Positions 1 through 9,087 of a stretch of 64,000 nt of DNA are shown here, piece by piece. The translations under genes and the position numbers were made by a program. Origin of the DNA: Aquamicrobium zhengzhouense (GTDB lineage Bacteria; Pseudomonadota; Alphaproteobacteria; Rhizobiales; Rhizobiaceae); the NCBI RefSeq assembly GCF_016124105.1, contig NZ_JADGMQ010000007.1, forward strand, positions 1 to 64,000. Direction: 5' to 3'. Below the pieces are notes generated by a model. That model had not been told where the DNA came from. It ran no database searches and worked only from the letters and a program-made list of their open reading frames with translations. Position 1 is the stretch's first letter; every line of letters starts with the position of its first letter.

Positions 1-93
1 GACGATTTCGCCTCGCTCGGCGACACCTCAACGCTTGCCGATCCGGCGGTTGTCACCGACCTCATCGACAACCGCCAGAACAAGAGCGCCTGA
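1..93 (+). CDS. acsA: Acetyl-CoA synthetase, C-terminal fragment
   Basis: Only the last 30 codons and the stop lie in the window. The residues include [12 protein letters not shown], which matches the very end of bacterial AMP-forming acetyl-CoA synthetases (Acs of E. coli ends with an almost identical [12 protein letters not shown] stretch). The enzyme activates acetate with ATP and CoA in the cytoplasm. A strong hairpin terminator follows 24 bases after the stop, so this is the end of its transcript. The family call rests on this short tail alone. Confidence 0.75.
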   Translation, partial: DDFASLGDTSTLADPAVVTDLIDNRQNKSA

Positions 94-117
94 GGCAGCA
101 GCCCGACCAACCAACCA

Positions 118-150
118 GCACCGCGCCTATCCCGCGCGGTGCTTTTGTTT
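118..150 (+). terminator. Rho-independent terminator after acsA
   Basis: GCACCGCGC (118-126) pairs perfectly with GCGCGGTGC (134-142) around a 7-base loop and is followed by TTTTGTTT. It ends the rightward acsA transcript before the convergent Lrp-type regulator gene. Confidence 0.85.
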
Positions 151-166
151 ATGTAGCGCCTGCTTC

Positions 167-643
167 CTAAAACGACAGCCGCGCGCTTTCCTTCACTTCC
201 TTCATGACGAAGAAGGTTCGCGTCTGTCGCACGCCCGGCAATGCAATCAGCAACTGCCCGTGCAACTTGTTGAAATCAGCGATGTCCCGGACCCGTATTT
301 TCAGCAGATAGTCAAAATCGCCAGCGACGAGGTTGCAATCGAGGACCTCCTTGATTTCGAGCACCGCCGCTTCGAATTCGGTGAAACTTTCCGGCGTCGA
401 ACGATCCAGCACCACGCCGACCATCACCAGAGCGCCCAAACCGACCGAGGCCGGTGCGATCTCTGCCCGCACACCAAGGATATGGCCTTCATCGAACAGG
501 CGCTGCGTCCGGCGATGACAGGTGGCAGCGCTGACGTTCACCCGATTGGCGAGTTCCGCATTTGTCAGCCGTCCGTCAGCCTGCAACGCGCGCATGATCT
601 TCACGTCGATACGATCCAGAACCGGTCCGGAAGAAACTTTCAT
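167..643 (-). CDS. acdR: Lrp/AsnC-family regulator, probable AcdR
   Basis: A 158-residue protein of normal Lrp/AsnC length, with an N-terminal helix-turn-helix (about residues 10-55, including [19 protein letters not shown]) and a C-terminal RAM ligand domain. It is transcribed away from acdS, with 136 bp between the two start codons. A divergent Lrp-type gene next to acdS is the arrangement described for AcdR in other proteobacteria, where the protein controls ACC deaminase expression. That role is inferred from family and position. A TTTCAA-n10-TTGAAA palindrome lies in the shared promoter region. Confidence 0.8.
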   Translation of the reverse strand: MKVSSGPVLDRIDVKIMRALQADGRLTNAELANRVNVSAATCHRRTQRLFDEGHILGVRAEIAPASVGLGALVMVGVVLDRSTPESFTEFEAAVLEIKEVLDCNLVAGDFDYLLKIRVRDIADFNKLHGQLLIALPGVRQTRTFFVMKEVKESARLSF

Positions 644-704
644 TTTATTCGCTCCTTTGCTGCGGAAGCGCGAGTTAAGTCTGGATGCTGTGCTTCAGAG
701 ATTA

Positions 705-726
705 TTTCAAGCCGTGATAATTGAAA
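705..726. promoter_or_regulatory. Candidate AcdR operator between acdR and acdS
   Basis: TTTCAA (705-710) and TTGAAA (721-726) form a perfect 6-base inverted repeat with a 10-base spacer, inside the 136-bp region between the divergent starts. Size and AT-rich arms suit an Lrp/AsnC dimer. Assignment to the neighbouring regulator is inference. Confidence 0.4.
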
Positions 727-779
727 GCACCTTCCATCTGCATTTCGCTAGGATCTTTGCGAAGAAACGGGAGGCATCC

Positions 780-1799
780 ATGTCTTTGCTTACGAAATTC
801 GAACGCTATCCTCTTACTTTCGGCCCAACGCCGATCGAGCATCTGCCGCGCCTGACGGAAGCCCTGGGCGGTGACGTCGAAATCTACGCCAAGCGCGACG
901 ACTGCAATTCGGGCCTCGCCATGGGCGGCAACAAGCTGCGCAAGCTTGAATATATTGTCCCGGACGCGATTGCTTCCGGGGCGGACACGCTGGTGTCCAT
1001 TGGCGGTGTCCAGTCCAACCACACCCGCATGGTGGCGGCGACGGCGGCCAAGATCGGCATGAAATGCGTCGTCATCCAGGAAAAGTGGGTTCCCCATTAT
1101 GACGCTGTCTATGATCGGGTCGGCAACATCATGATGACCCGTTTGATGGGCGCGGACAGCCGGCTGGTTGATGACGGCTTCGACATCGGTATCCGCAAGA
1201 GCTGGGAAGATGCCATTCGATCGGTGGAAGAGGCCGGGGGCAAGCCATACGCTATTCCGGCAGGTGCCTCCGTCCATAAATACGGTGCGCTTGGCTATAT
1301 CGGCTTTGCCGAGGAAGTCGCCGAACAGGAAAAAGAACTCGGTTTCCGCTTTGACTACATCGTCGTTTGTGTTGTGACCGGGTCCACACAGGGCGGCATG
1401 ATCGTCGGCTTTGCCGCGCAGGACCGAGCGGATCGCGTCATCGGCATCGATGCGTCAGGCACTCCGGAGCAGACCCGAGCGCAGGTTCGCGGCATCGTCG
1501 ACAACACGGCAGAACTGGTTGGCCTTGGCCGCGCAATTCGCGAGGACGAGATCGTCATCAACAATGATTATGCCTATCCTGCCTATGGCGTTCCGTCAGA
1601 GGAGACGAACGAAGCGATCCGCCTTGCCGCGCGCACCGAAGCGATGATCACCGACCCTGTCTATGAGGGCAAATCGATGCAGGGTATGATCGACCTGACG
1701 CGCAAGGGTTTTTTCCCCAAGGGGTCGCGCGTCCTTTACGCCCATCTCGGCGGCGCACCCGCGCTCAACGGCTATAGCTATTACTATCGCGAGGGCTGA
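780..1799 (+). CDS. acdS: 1-aminocyclopropane-1-carboxylate deaminase
   Basis: A 339-residue PLP enzyme that cleaves ACC, the plant ethylene precursor, to 2-oxobutyrate and ammonia in the cytoplasm. The PLP lysine sits in [10 protein letters not shown] (K52). Two residues that separate true ACC deaminases from D-cysteine desulfhydrases are present: E296 in DPVYEGKSM and L323 in YAHLGG, matching E295 and L322 of characterised Pseudomonas AcdS. The ATG at 780 is chosen because GGGAGG ends six bases upstream; the longer open frame back to 522 crosses the promoter and the divergent regulator. The gene suggests contact with plants or with plant- or alga-derived ACC. Confidence 0.93.
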   Translation: MSLLTKFERYPLTFGPTPIEHLPRLTEALGGDVEIYAKRDDCNSGLAMGGNKLRKLEYIVPDAIASGADTLVSIGGVQSNHTRMVAATAAKIGMKCVVIQEKWVPHYDAVYDRVGNIMMTRLMGADSRLVDDGFDIGIRKSWEDAIRSVEEAGGKPYAIPAGASVHKYGALGYIGFAEEVAEQEKELGFRFDYIVVCVVTGSTQGGMIVGFAAQDRADRVIGIDASGTPEQTRAQVRGIVDNTAELVGLGRAIREDEIVINNDYAYPAYGVPSEETNEAIRLAARTEAMITDPVYEGKSMQGMIDLTRKGFFPKGSRVLYAHLGGAPALNGYSYYYREG

Positions 1800-1892
1800 C
1801 GCCGTCCGCTTAGGGAAGGTGCAGGGCGAAGGGTGGAACGATGGACCATCCTCCCGCATTGACAGGCGTTGCTCCTGCCATGGTCACTGCAA

Positions 1893-2498
1893 ATGCTTCG
1901 CGCCTTCCCGTTCCATTCCTTCTTCCAACGACACGCGACCAATGTCGCACAGGATCTCATCGGCGCAGAGATTGAGTTGGGCGAGGCCGCCGGGATCATC
2001 GTCGAGACGGAAGCCTACACGCAAGACGATCCCGCCTCTCACAGCTTTCGTGGCAAGACCCCGCGCAACGCCGCGATGTTCGGCGAACCGGGCACGGCCT
2101 ATATCTACCGCTCATACGGGCTGCATTGGTGCCTCAATATCGTTTGCAAGCCGGGCAGCGCAGTCCTCATCCGGGCACTTGAGCCGACGCGCGGGATTGC
2201 GAAGATGCGCGAGCGCCGCGGCCTGGATGCGGTCCGTCTGCTTGCCGCCGGTCCGGGCCGAATGAGCCAGGCACTCGGGGTTGACCACACGCTGAACGGC
2301 ATCCCGATCTATGAGGAGCCATTCGCCCTCAATTTTGCGGAAGGTGAAGTTCCGCTGATTTGCGGACCGCGCATTGGCATCAGCAAAGCGACAGAGCGAC
2401 CCTGGCGCTACGGCCTTGCCGGCTCGGCTTTCCTGTCCAGATCATTCCCGCCACCTTCTTCGCCCGTGCAGGCCGGATCCGACCTGATCATTGCCTGA
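1893..2498 (+). CDS. 3-methyladenine DNA glycosylase (AAG/MPG family)
   Basis: A 201-residue member of the monofunctional alkyladenine glycosylase family, which removes alkylated purines in base-excision repair. It carries the family landmarks IIVETEAY, with the catalytic Glu, then HSFRGKTPRNAAMFG and YIYRSYGLHWCLN; all lie in the first 110 residues. Length is typical. The ATG at 1893 gives the usual N-terminus, but an in-frame TTG at 1869 would add eight residues and neither has a clear ribosome-binding site. It follows acdS by 93 bases on the same strand and may be read through from it. Confidence 0.88.
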   Translation: MLRAFPFHSFFQRHATNVAQDLIGAEIELGEAAGIIVETEAYTQDDPASHSFRGKTPRNAAMFGEPGTAYIYRSYGLHWCLNIVCKPGSAVLIRALEPTRGIAKMRERRGLDAVRLLAAGPGRMSQALGVDHTLNGIPIYEEPFALNFAEGEVPLICGPRIGISKATERPWRYGLAGSAFLSRSFPPPSSPVQAGSDLIIA

Positions 2499-2542
2499 CA
2501 AGGGGCTACCTCGACCGTCTCCATCAACCGAAAGGACATTGC

Positions 2543-4342
2543 ATGACCGCAGGCGTTGGAAGCTCGAGCCTTGATCTTGGGGTTGTCGGCAATGCCGCCG
2601 CCGCGGCGCTCGTTGACCGGAATGCGAATATCGTCTGGATGTGCGCGCCGCGCATGGATGGAGATCCCGTGTTCTGCAGCCTCTTGCGCGGTGAGCAGAC
2701 CGGCGAAGGAGCCTGGTCGGTGGCGCTTGAAGATGCGGTCAGCAGTCAGCAGACCTATTTGCGCAACACGGCAATCATCGAGACGATCCTGACCGACAGC
2801 GACGGCAACCGTCTCCGGATCACCGATTTTGCGCCGCGTTTCAAATCCGCAGGCCGGATTTTTCGACCGCAGATGATCGTGCGGCTGGTTGAGCCTGTGG
2901 AAGGTTCCCCACGGATGCGGATGGGTCTTCAGCCGCTTTACGATTACGGCGCATCAATTCCACAAACCACCAGAGGGTCCAGCCATATACGCTACCTGCT
3001 GGGCGAGCAGGTCCTGCGCTTGACCACCAATGCGCCGGTGGAGTTCATCGAGCGGGGAAGGCCGTTTCTTGTCGACCGCGCCTACGCCTTCATCCTCGGA
3101 CCCGATGAACGACTGGCGCAGGGGCCGGTTTCGCTGGCACGCGATTTCCTTGAGCAGACGCGGGATTATTGGTCCGAATGGGTCCGCTACCTCTCCGTCC
3201 CGATCGATTATCAGGAGGTGGTGATCCGCTCGGCAATAACCCTCAAGCTGTGCTCACATGAGGAGACGGGCGGTATTGTTGCGGCGCTGACGACGTCGAT
3301 TCCCGAATATGGCTCGAGCGGGCGCACCTGGGATTATCGCTTCTGCTGGCTCAGAGATTCCTATTTCACCGTGAAGGCGCTCAATCTGTTGGGCGCAACC
3401 AAGACGATGGAGGATTACCTCTCCTATGTCTCAAACATCGCGGCAAGTTCACAGGATGGGTACTTGCAGCCCTTGTTCGGTCTCGGGCTTGAGCGGCGAG
3501 TTGATGAGGTGATCGTTGGCTCGCTTGCAGGCTATCGCGGTTTCGGGCCGGTGCGTCGCGGCAATGCGGCATATACGCAGGTGCAAAATGACGGCTACGG
3601 CTCCGTCATCCTGGCCATCACCCAGTGCTTCTTCGATGAACGCCTGCCTACCATGGGTGGCCCTGCGCTCTATGAACGACTGGAATTGCTGGGCAGGCAG
3701 GCGGTGGAACGCTGGGACCAGCCCGATGCCGGGATCTGGGAGTTTCGCACGCGAGGAGCAATACACACCCACTCGGCGCTGATGTGCTGGGCGGCTTGCG
3801 ACCGGCTGGCGAAGATCGGTGCCAGACTTGGGTTGCCCGAGCGCGCCGCATTCTGGCGAACGCACGCAGATCACATTCACGCCGGCATCGTGAGTAGCGC
3901 ATGGAATGAGGAACTGAAGAGCTTTGTGTCCGCCTTTGGCGGCTCAGATCTTGATGCTAGCCTGCTGATGATCGCTGAACTTGGCTTCCTCCCCGCCGAT
4001 GACAAGCGCTTCCTCAGCACCTTGTCTGCCTGCGAGAACCATCTTCGGTTCGGCAATCACCTCTACCGCTACCGAACCGCAGACGATTTCGGCGAACCGG
4101 AAACGGCCTTCACCGCGTGCACCTTCTGGCTGATCGACGCGCTTTCGCGTGCAGGACGCTATGACGACGCCCGTGTCGTCTTTGAAGACGTTCTCGCCCA
4201 CCGCAATCACCTGGGCCTGCTTTCAGAAGGGCTGCATGTGGAGAGCGGCGAATTGTGGGGAAATTTCCCGCAGACCTATTCGATGGTGGGGCTCATCTAC
4301 GCCGCCATGCATCTGTCGCGACGTTGGGAAGACGTGCTTTAG
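2543..4342 (+). CDS. Glycoside hydrolase family 15 (glucoamylase or trehalase type)
   Basis: A 599-residue cytoplasmic protein with no signal peptide. The GH15 (alpha/alpha)6-barrel is marked by TWDYRFCWLRDS near residue 260, GIWEFRTRG with the likely general acid near residue 400, and VESGELWGNFPQTYSMVG near the C-terminus with the likely general base. AAAGGAC lies six bases before the ATG at 2543; an open frame extends upstream into the glycosylase gene but has no supported start. The stop codon overlaps that of the convergent otsA. Bacterial GH15 proteins include trehalases, so degradation of OtsA/OtsB-made trehalose is plausible, but substrate cannot be read from the sequence. Confidence 0.85.
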   Translation: MTAGVGSSSLDLGVVGNAAAAALVDRNANIVWMCAPRMDGDPVFCSLLRGEQTGEGAWSVALEDAVSSQQTYLRNTAIIETILTDSDGNRLRITDFAPRFKSAGRIFRPQMIVRLVEPVEGSPRMRMGLQPLYDYGASIPQTTRGSSHIRYLLGEQVLRLTTNAPVEFIERGRPFLVDRAYAFILGPDERLAQGPVSLARDFLEQTRDYWSEWVRYLSVPIDYQEVVIRSAITLKLCSHEETGGIVAALTTSIPEYGSSGRTWDYRFCWLRDSYFTVKALNLLGATKTMEDYLSYVSNIAASSQDGYLQPLFGLGLERRVDEVIVGSLAGYRGFGPVRRGNAAYTQVQNDGYGSVILAITQCFFDERLPTMGGPALYERLELLGRQAVERWDQPDAGIWEFRTRGAIHTHSALMCWAACDRLAKIGARLGLPERAAFWRTHADHIHAGIVSSAWNEELKSFVSAFGGSDLDASLLMIAELGFLPADDKRFLSTLSACENHLRFGNHLYRYRTADDFGEPETAFTACTFWLIDALSRAGRYDDARVVFEDVLAHRNHLGLLSEGLHVESGELWGNFPQTYSMVGLIYAAMHLSRRWEDVL

Positions 4343-5781
4343 GGCGTCCCGGCCCGTTGAGATCGAGGGGCGATCTCATCCGAAGAGCGTGCCGGCTCGT
4401 CGTTCGATCCGCCTCCTGCTTGCTCAAGGACCGCCATGAAATTGTTCAGCCATGATCTGGCATCGTCCTGGAAAACCTTCCGGCGCAGCGCTGAATGTCG
4501 CTCGCGCCGTTCCTCCAGCGGCATCACCAGTGCACGATGCAGCTGCCTCGCCATTTCATCGATGTCGTAGGGATTGACGATCAGCGCTTCAGTCAGTTCC
4601 TCGGCGGCTCCGGCAAATTGCGACAGGACGAGGACGCCTGGATCGTTCGGCCTTTGCGCAGCGATGTACTCCTTGGCGACAAGGTTCATTCCATCGCGCA
4701 ACGGCGTTACGAAGCCGACCTGGCTGCCGCGAAACAGCGGTGCGAGAATTTCGCGCGCAACGGCGCGGTTGATGTAGCGCAACGGTGTCCAGTTGAAATC
4801 GGCGAACTTGCCATTGATGGAGCCGGCAAGGGTTTCAAGTTCGGTGCGAATGTCTGCATAGGCATCGACCGCTTCTCGGGTAGGCGACGCGACCTGAAGG
4901 AAACTGACCTTTTTCGACAGTTCCGGATGCTGTTCGACCAGGCGGCCAAAGGCCTTGAACCGCTCTGGCAGCCCTTTGGAATAATCAAGCCGATCAACGC
5001 CAATGATCTGCCGCCGCCCCAGAACCTTGAGCCGCATGAGATCCATCTCGACTTCATCATTCGAGTCCGTCGCCATCTCGGCGAAGGAAGCCGCGTCTAT
5101 GCCGATCGGGAATCGATCGATCAGGACTGAGCGGCCGTCGACAACAAACTCATTGTCACCGTGCTGCACGGCGCCGGTGCTTTCAGTGAGGTAGTGCTTG
5201 AGATTGTTTACGTCGGTCTGGGTCTGGAACCCGATGAGGTCGAACTGCAGCAAGGCCTCGACCAGACGCGTATGTTCGGGCGCGGCCGAGAACAGATCGC
5301 TGGGCGGAAAGGGGATGTGCAGAAAGAAGCCGATCTTCTGCTTACAGCCCATTGTTCTCAGGCAGCTCGCAAGCGGGATGAGATGGTAATCATGGATCCA
5401 GACAATATCGTCGGGCCGCAAGAAGCCGTTGAGCTGGCGCGCGAAGGTTTCGTTGACGCGCCAATAGCTTTCGGAGAATTCAGGGCGATAATCAACGAGA
5501 TCCAGCCGATAGTGAAACATCGGCCATAGAACGCTGTTGGCGTAGCCGAGATAGTAATTGGCAAGGTCTTCGGCGGAAAGGGGAGCGGCGATCCTGACGA
5601 CGTTGCCGATTGTCTCGACCTGCGGGGCCGCGCCGGTGACGCCGTCATCGGCACCATCCCAACCGAACCAGATACCGCCTCTTTCTTTCAGCGCATCGGC
5701 AAGTGCCACTGCCAATCCGCCCGACTGCGTACCCGTCTTGAGGTCAGCAACGCGATTTGAAACGATAACAAGTCTGCTCAT
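4339..5781 (-). CDS. otsA: Trehalose-6-phosphate synthase
   Basis: A 480-residue GT20 glycosyltransferase that joins UDP-glucose and glucose-6-phosphate to trehalose-6-phosphate in the cytoplasm. Family landmarks occur in order: GGLAVAL, VWIHDYHL, GFFLHIPFPPSDLF, GVDRLDYSKGLPERF and TPLRDGMNLVAKEY. Length is normal. It lies 86 bases downstream of otsB on the same strand, giving the order otsB-otsA, so both steps of synthesis are probably one transcript. Its 3' end overlaps that of the convergent GH15 gene by four bases, leaving no room for a terminator between them. Confidence 0.95.
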   Translation of the reverse strand: MSRLVIVSNRVADLKTGTQSGGLAVALADALKERGGIWFGWDGADDGVTGAAPQVETIGNVVRIAAPLSAEDLANYYLGYANSVLWPMFHYRLDLVDYRPEFSESYWRVNETFARQLNGFLRPDDIVWIHDYHLIPLASCLRTMGCKQKIGFFLHIPFPPSDLFSAAPEHTRLVEALLQFDLIGFQTQTDVNNLKHYLTESTGAVQHGDNEFVVDGRSVLIDRFPIGIDAASFAEMATDSNDEVEMDLMRLKVLGRRQIIGVDRLDYSKGLPERFKAFGRLVEQHPELSKKVSFLQVASPTREAVDAYADIRTELETLAGSINGKFADFNWTPLRYINRAVAREILAPLFRGSQVGFVTPLRDGMNLVAKEYIAAQRPNDPGVLVLSQFAGAAEELTEALIVNPYDIDEMARQLHRALVMPLEERRERHSALRRKVFQDDARSWLNNFMAVLEQAGGGSNDEPARSSDEIAPRSQRAGTP

Positions 5782-5867
5782 GGTTTTTCGGCTCTCGAGA
5801 AGAATGCTTCCTTGCGCAGTGCGCCCAACAGCATGCCAACCAACTCGAAGCGTGCCTGTTCCCCCGC

Positions 5868-6617
5868 TCAGCTTTTGAGGACCATCTGGATATATCGGGT
5901 GACGTCGCGAACCCCCTCCAGGCGATAATTCGCGTGCGTGAGGCCGGGGCCGACCTTCACCGAAACGCCAAGCATGCTGTTGACGACGTCGAAGCCCGCC
6001 TCATCGGTCACATCGTCGCCGATAAAGAGTGGCACCCGTCCTGCAAAAGGCCGCAGCGTCATGAACTCGGCAATTGCATCGCCCTTGGTCAGACTGCCAA
6101 GGGTAAGCTCGATCACCATCTTGCCGGGCATGAGCCGGATGCGGCGATCCCGATTGGCGAGCGTGGCGGCGAAGGCTCGGCATGTTGTTTCAAGCTCGGG
6201 CCGCTTGCGATAATGAAGCGCGACAGAGCCGGACTTCGCTTCGGTAAGCAGGCCGCGCTGCCGGGAGGTGAAATCGACGACGTCAGTGACAAGATCGGCA
6301 AGCAGGTCGGAATCCACCTCGGCCCTGCGAACATAGCCGTCGCTTTCCCGGCGCTCGAACCCATGGACACCTGCAAGCGGAAGGTGAAGAGGATGGAGCA
6401 TCGTTTCCAACTGCACGAGGCTGCGGCCGGAAACAACGGCGAGTGCGCCCTGCGTCGCTTCCTGTAGACGCGCAAGAGCCTCTAGCGTCTCTGGTGCGAC
6501 ACGAGCTTCAAGCGGATCGGCAACAATTTCCGCCAGTGTTCCATCGAGGTCCAGAAAAAAAGCCGTTCCGGTTGGAGACAACACAGGCGGTGCGGGTAAC
6601 ACTGTTTGATTGGTCAT
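5868..6617 (-). CDS. otsB: Trehalose-6-phosphate phosphatase
   Basis: A 249-residue HAD-superfamily phosphatase that removes phosphate from trehalose-6-phosphate. The DxDGT nucleophile motif appears as FFLDLDGT around residue 23 and the Mg-binding motif as FIGDDVTDE near residue 196. The ATG at 6617 (MTNQTV) is chosen; an in-frame TTG two codons upstream is possible and neither has a strong ribosome-binding site. It precedes otsA in the same direction and probably starts the trehalose operon. Confidence 0.92.
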   Translation of the reverse strand: MTNQTVLPAPPVLSPTGTAFFLDLDGTLAEIVADPLEARVAPETLEALARLQEATQGALAVVSGRSLVQLETMLHPLHLPLAGVHGFERRESDGYVRRAEVDSDLLADLVTDVVDFTSRQRGLLTEAKSGSVALHYRKRPELETTCRAFAATLANRDRRIRLMPGKMVIELTLGSLTKGDAIAEFMTLRPFAGRVPLFIGDDVTDEAGFDVVNSMLGVSVKVGPGLTHANYRLEGVRDVTRYIQMVLKS

Positions 6618-6660
6618 TTCCAACCAAATGCGTGTGGGCCGGACTTCGTTCCCGGCTTGC

Positions 6661-7995
6661 TCAGATGAGTTTTGTTGGCAGCGAAAGGGTGAAGCAAACG
6701 CCTGGATCTCGCGGTGACATGGTCAGCCAACCTCCCGCTGCCTCGGCAATGTCCTTTGCGATGGACAAGCCAAATCCGGTGCCGTTGCTGCTCTGATCAA
6801 GGCGCATGCCGCGCTGGGCAAGATCAACGAGATCCTTGTTCGCCGGGCCCTCGCCATCATCGATGATGTGGAGTTCAACGAACTCATCCGCGTCGCCCGC
6901 GCGAATGGTGACAGCAGAGACCGCATGGCGCATGGCGTTCTCGGCAAGGGCACCGACCGCCTCGGCAAGGTCGGCAGGGTCGAGCGCTGCGGACAGGTGA
7001 TCGGGAACATCCAGATGCCAATCGATCTCTTTGCCGCGCGGCGTGCGCTTCAGCACCCCGAGAACCCGGTCGACAACGTCAGCGATTTCAGCCCTTGCGT
7101 GTCCCGGCGACAGGGCGGCGCGAGCCCGCGCAAGCTCACGTTCGACATGCGCCTGCATCGCCTCGGTCACGCCTTCGATTGCATTGGCGGGATCGTCTTC
7201 ACCGCGCTGGCGCAAACGGCTTGCCTCGCCCATCAGCGCCTGAAGCGGTGTTTTCAAGCCATGGGCGAGGTCGGCGGCGCGAAAGCGCGCCTTTTCGATT
7301 GCTGCTTCGCGCGCCTCGAGCAGCCCGTCAATCTCGCGTGCAAGCGGTTTCATCTCTTGCGGCCAGTCGTCGCCCATCCGCTTCTCATCACCAGATCGAA
7401 GCGCGGCAATGTGGGAGCCGATGCGGCGAAGGGGTCGCAGCCCGTATGTCAGCTGGAAGAGCTGCCCGACGATCAAAAACGCGCCGAGAAGGATGATGTA
7501 GGGATAAAGATCCTGGCTGAACTCGCGTCGGGCCTGCGAAAGTTCTGTGGCGTTCATCGCCGTGCTGACGACGGCCTTCGCGCCAGATGGAAACTGCACA
7601 TGACGGCGAAGGGCGAGCAGCTGCTCTCCGTCAGGCCCCGGCAAATTTGTGGTCTGGATCGATCCCGGCTGCAGATCGGTGCGGGGCAGCTCGTAGTCCC
7701 ACAGCGAGCGCGACCTCAATGTCTGGTTGTTCGCATCCACCTGCCAGTATCGGCCGCCATAGGGTCTGGCGAAACGCGGATCATTCAGCGGTTGGGCGGC
7801 AAAGTGAAAACCGTCCTCTTGTTCCTGTATTGCAGCAATGACCTGCTCAAGCTGAAACTCCATCTCCGCCAGTGCCTGGCGCTCGACATGGATGGAGAAC
7901 AGATGAACGAGGACGTAGCCTGCAGCCGTAAGCGAGAGGATGACGGCCAGCGCGCCAAGCGCTGCGAGCCGGAAGCGAAGCGAGGAACCCCTCAC
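6661..7995 (-). CDS. Sensor histidine kinase, PhoQ/QseC-like
   Basis: A 444-residue membrane kinase: transmembrane segment near residues 9-31, periplasmic sensor about 36-160, second segment about 164-183, HAMP-like region, H-box LAHGLKTPLQAL with phosphoacceptor H245, N-box ENAMRHA and G-boxes DDGEGPA and GTGFGLSIAK. The start is taken as GTG at 7995 because GTG overlaps the regulator's TGA in a GTGA coupling; an open frame back to TTG 8010 adds five residues without a better signal. It is the partner of the response regulator just upstream and the last gene of a PepSY-regulator-kinase operon. Confidence 0.92.
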   Translation of the reverse strand: MRGSSLRFRLAALGALAVILSLTAAGYVLVHLFSIHVERQALAEMEFQLEQVIAAIQEQEDGFHFAAQPLNDPRFARPYGGRYWQVDANNQTLRSRSLWDYELPRTDLQPGSIQTTNLPGPDGEQLLALRRHVQFPSGAKAVVSTAMNATELSQARREFSQDLYPYIILLGAFLIVGQLFQLTYGLRPLRRIGSHIAALRSGDEKRMGDDWPQEMKPLAREIDGLLEAREAAIEKARFRAADLAHGLKTPLQALMGEASRLRQRGEDDPANAIEGVTEAMQAHVERELARARAALSPGHARAEIADVVDRVLGVLKRTPRGKEIDWHLDVPDHLSAALDPADLAEAVGALAENAMRHAVSAVTIRAGDADEFVELHIIDDGEGPANKDLVDLAQRGMRLDQSSNGTGFGLSIAKDIAEAAGGWLTMSPRDPGVCFTLSLPTKLI

Positions 7996-8660
7996 CGCTC
8001 TGCGCCACAATTGATCGCGTAGCCAAAGCCGCGCCGCGTGGTGATCTTCTCCGAACCGATCTTGCGGCGCAGCCGTGCGATCAAAGCCTCGACGGCATTG
8101 GCTTCCCTCGCATCATCGTCGCCGTAAAGGTGCTCGCGCAGTTCGCTGGTGGAGACGGCGCGTTCCTGATTGAGCGCCAGATAGGCAAGGGCGCGATATT
8201 CCAGCCCGGTCAGCGTCACCGGCACTCCGTTCAGCGAAACGCTCATGCGGTTCATGTCGATGGACAGCGATCCGATTTCATGGATCGATCCGCTCTTGCC
8301 TGCAGAACGCCGAACGAGTGCGCGCACCCGCGCGACGACTTCCTCCATCCGGAAGGGCTTTGGCAGATAGTCGTCTGCGCCCGCATCGATGCCCTCGACA
8401 CGTTCCTGCCAGGTGCCACGGGCGGAAAGGACGATGACCGGCATTTCGCGGCCAGCAGCGCGCCAGCGCTTGAGGACCGACAGCCCATCCATCTTCGGAA
8501 GCCCGAGGTCGAGCATGATCAGTGCGTAATCTTCGGTATCGCCAAGAAACCAGGCTTCTTCCCCATCTCGCGCTTCTTCAACGAGAAAACCGGCGGAACT
8601 CAGCGCCGCCACCAGATCCGCGAGGAGCCGCGGATCGTCCTCAACTGCAAGTATACGCAT
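7992..8660 (-). CDS. OmpR-family response regulator
   Basis: A 222-residue two-domain regulator. The receiver domain has the acidic pair EDD near residue 6, phosphoacceptor D51 in IMLDLGLPKMDG and the conserved Lys in YLPKPF. The C-terminal winged helix ends in RRKIGSEKITTRRGFGYAI, typical of OmpR/PhoB DNA-binding domains. It starts on an ATG overlapping the PepSY gene's TGA by one base and ends overlapping the kinase start, so the three genes are translationally coupled. Its likely binding site is the set of 11-bp-spaced CTGAC repeats between the divergent PepSY genes. Confidence 0.95.
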   Translation of the reverse strand: MRILAVEDDPRLLADLVAALSSAGFLVEEARDGEEAWFLGDTEDYALIMLDLGLPKMDGLSVLKRWRAAGREMPVIVLSARGTWQERVEGIDAGADDYLPKPFRMEEVVARVRALVRRSAGKSGSIHEIGSLSIDMNRMSVSLNGVPVTLTGLEYRALAYLALNQERAVSTSELREHLYGDDDAREANAVEALIARLRRKIGSEKITTRRGFGYAINCGAER

Positions 8661-8956
8661 CAGTCGTCGATCTCACGCTCCAGAACCCGGCCATTCGCGG
8701 CGTCGAGCTTCATCTCGATAACGCGACCGCGCGAATCCAGCAGCTCTATTTCATAGACAAATCGATCATCGTCATCATCAAGTTCGACGTCGATGATCTT
8801 GCCGGGCGTGTCTTTTCTCGCAATCTCGATGATCCGGCTGAGCGGCAATATCTGGCCACGTTCCAGCGCTCTGCGTGCGCGGTCATGGTCATCATCGGCC
8901 ATGGCGGGTGCGAGCGCCGCAAGAAGCGCGAATGCTATGAGCGAACTCCTGATCAT
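8660..8956 (-). CDS. PepSY-domain periplasmic protein
   Basis: A 98-residue exported protein. A signal peptide (IRSSLIAFALLAALAPAMA) ends near residue 20, followed by a PepSY domain with the pattern IIDVELDDDDDRFVYEIELLD and a second short beta section RGRVIEMKLDAANGRV. PepSY modules are small inhibitory or sensory domains common beside kinases of this type. It heads the regulator-kinase operon and is divergent from a second PepSY gene. A role as periplasmic modulator of the kinase is inference from context. Confidence 0.85.
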   Translation of the reverse strand: MIRSSLIAFALLAALAPAMADDDHDRARRALERGQILPLSRIIEIARKDTPGKIIDVELDDDDDRFVYEIELLDSRGRVIEMKLDAANGRVLEREIDD

Positions 8957-8975
8957 CCCCTCTCCATAGCAGATC

Positions 8976-9018
8976 GAAGCTGACAGGAAGCTGACAGACG
9001 GCGTCAGGATGCTGTCAG
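8976..9018. promoter_or_regulatory. Mirrored direct-repeat operator between PepSY genes
   Basis: GAAGCTGACAG occurs twice in exact tandem (8976-8986 and 8987-8997), placing CTGAC at an 11-bp pitch. On the opposite strand CTGAC appears again twice (9014-9018 and 9003-9007), also at an 11-bp pitch. Tandem half-sites spaced one helical turn are the normal target of OmpR/PhoB-type dimers. Two opposed pairs between divergent genes suggest autoregulation of the operon and control of the rightward PepSY gene. Confidence 0.7.
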
Positions 9019-9087
9019 AGGCGATGTGCCAAAACCGGTTTCAGGCAGCGAGGACAGCCCGCCGCCATGAACTGAAAGGAACACGTC

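Noticed and set aside
2360-2542. N-terminal extension of the GH15 protein
   Set aside because: The extra 61 codons overlap the glycosylase gene; the ATG at 2543 has AAAGGAC upstream and begins the normal family N-terminus.
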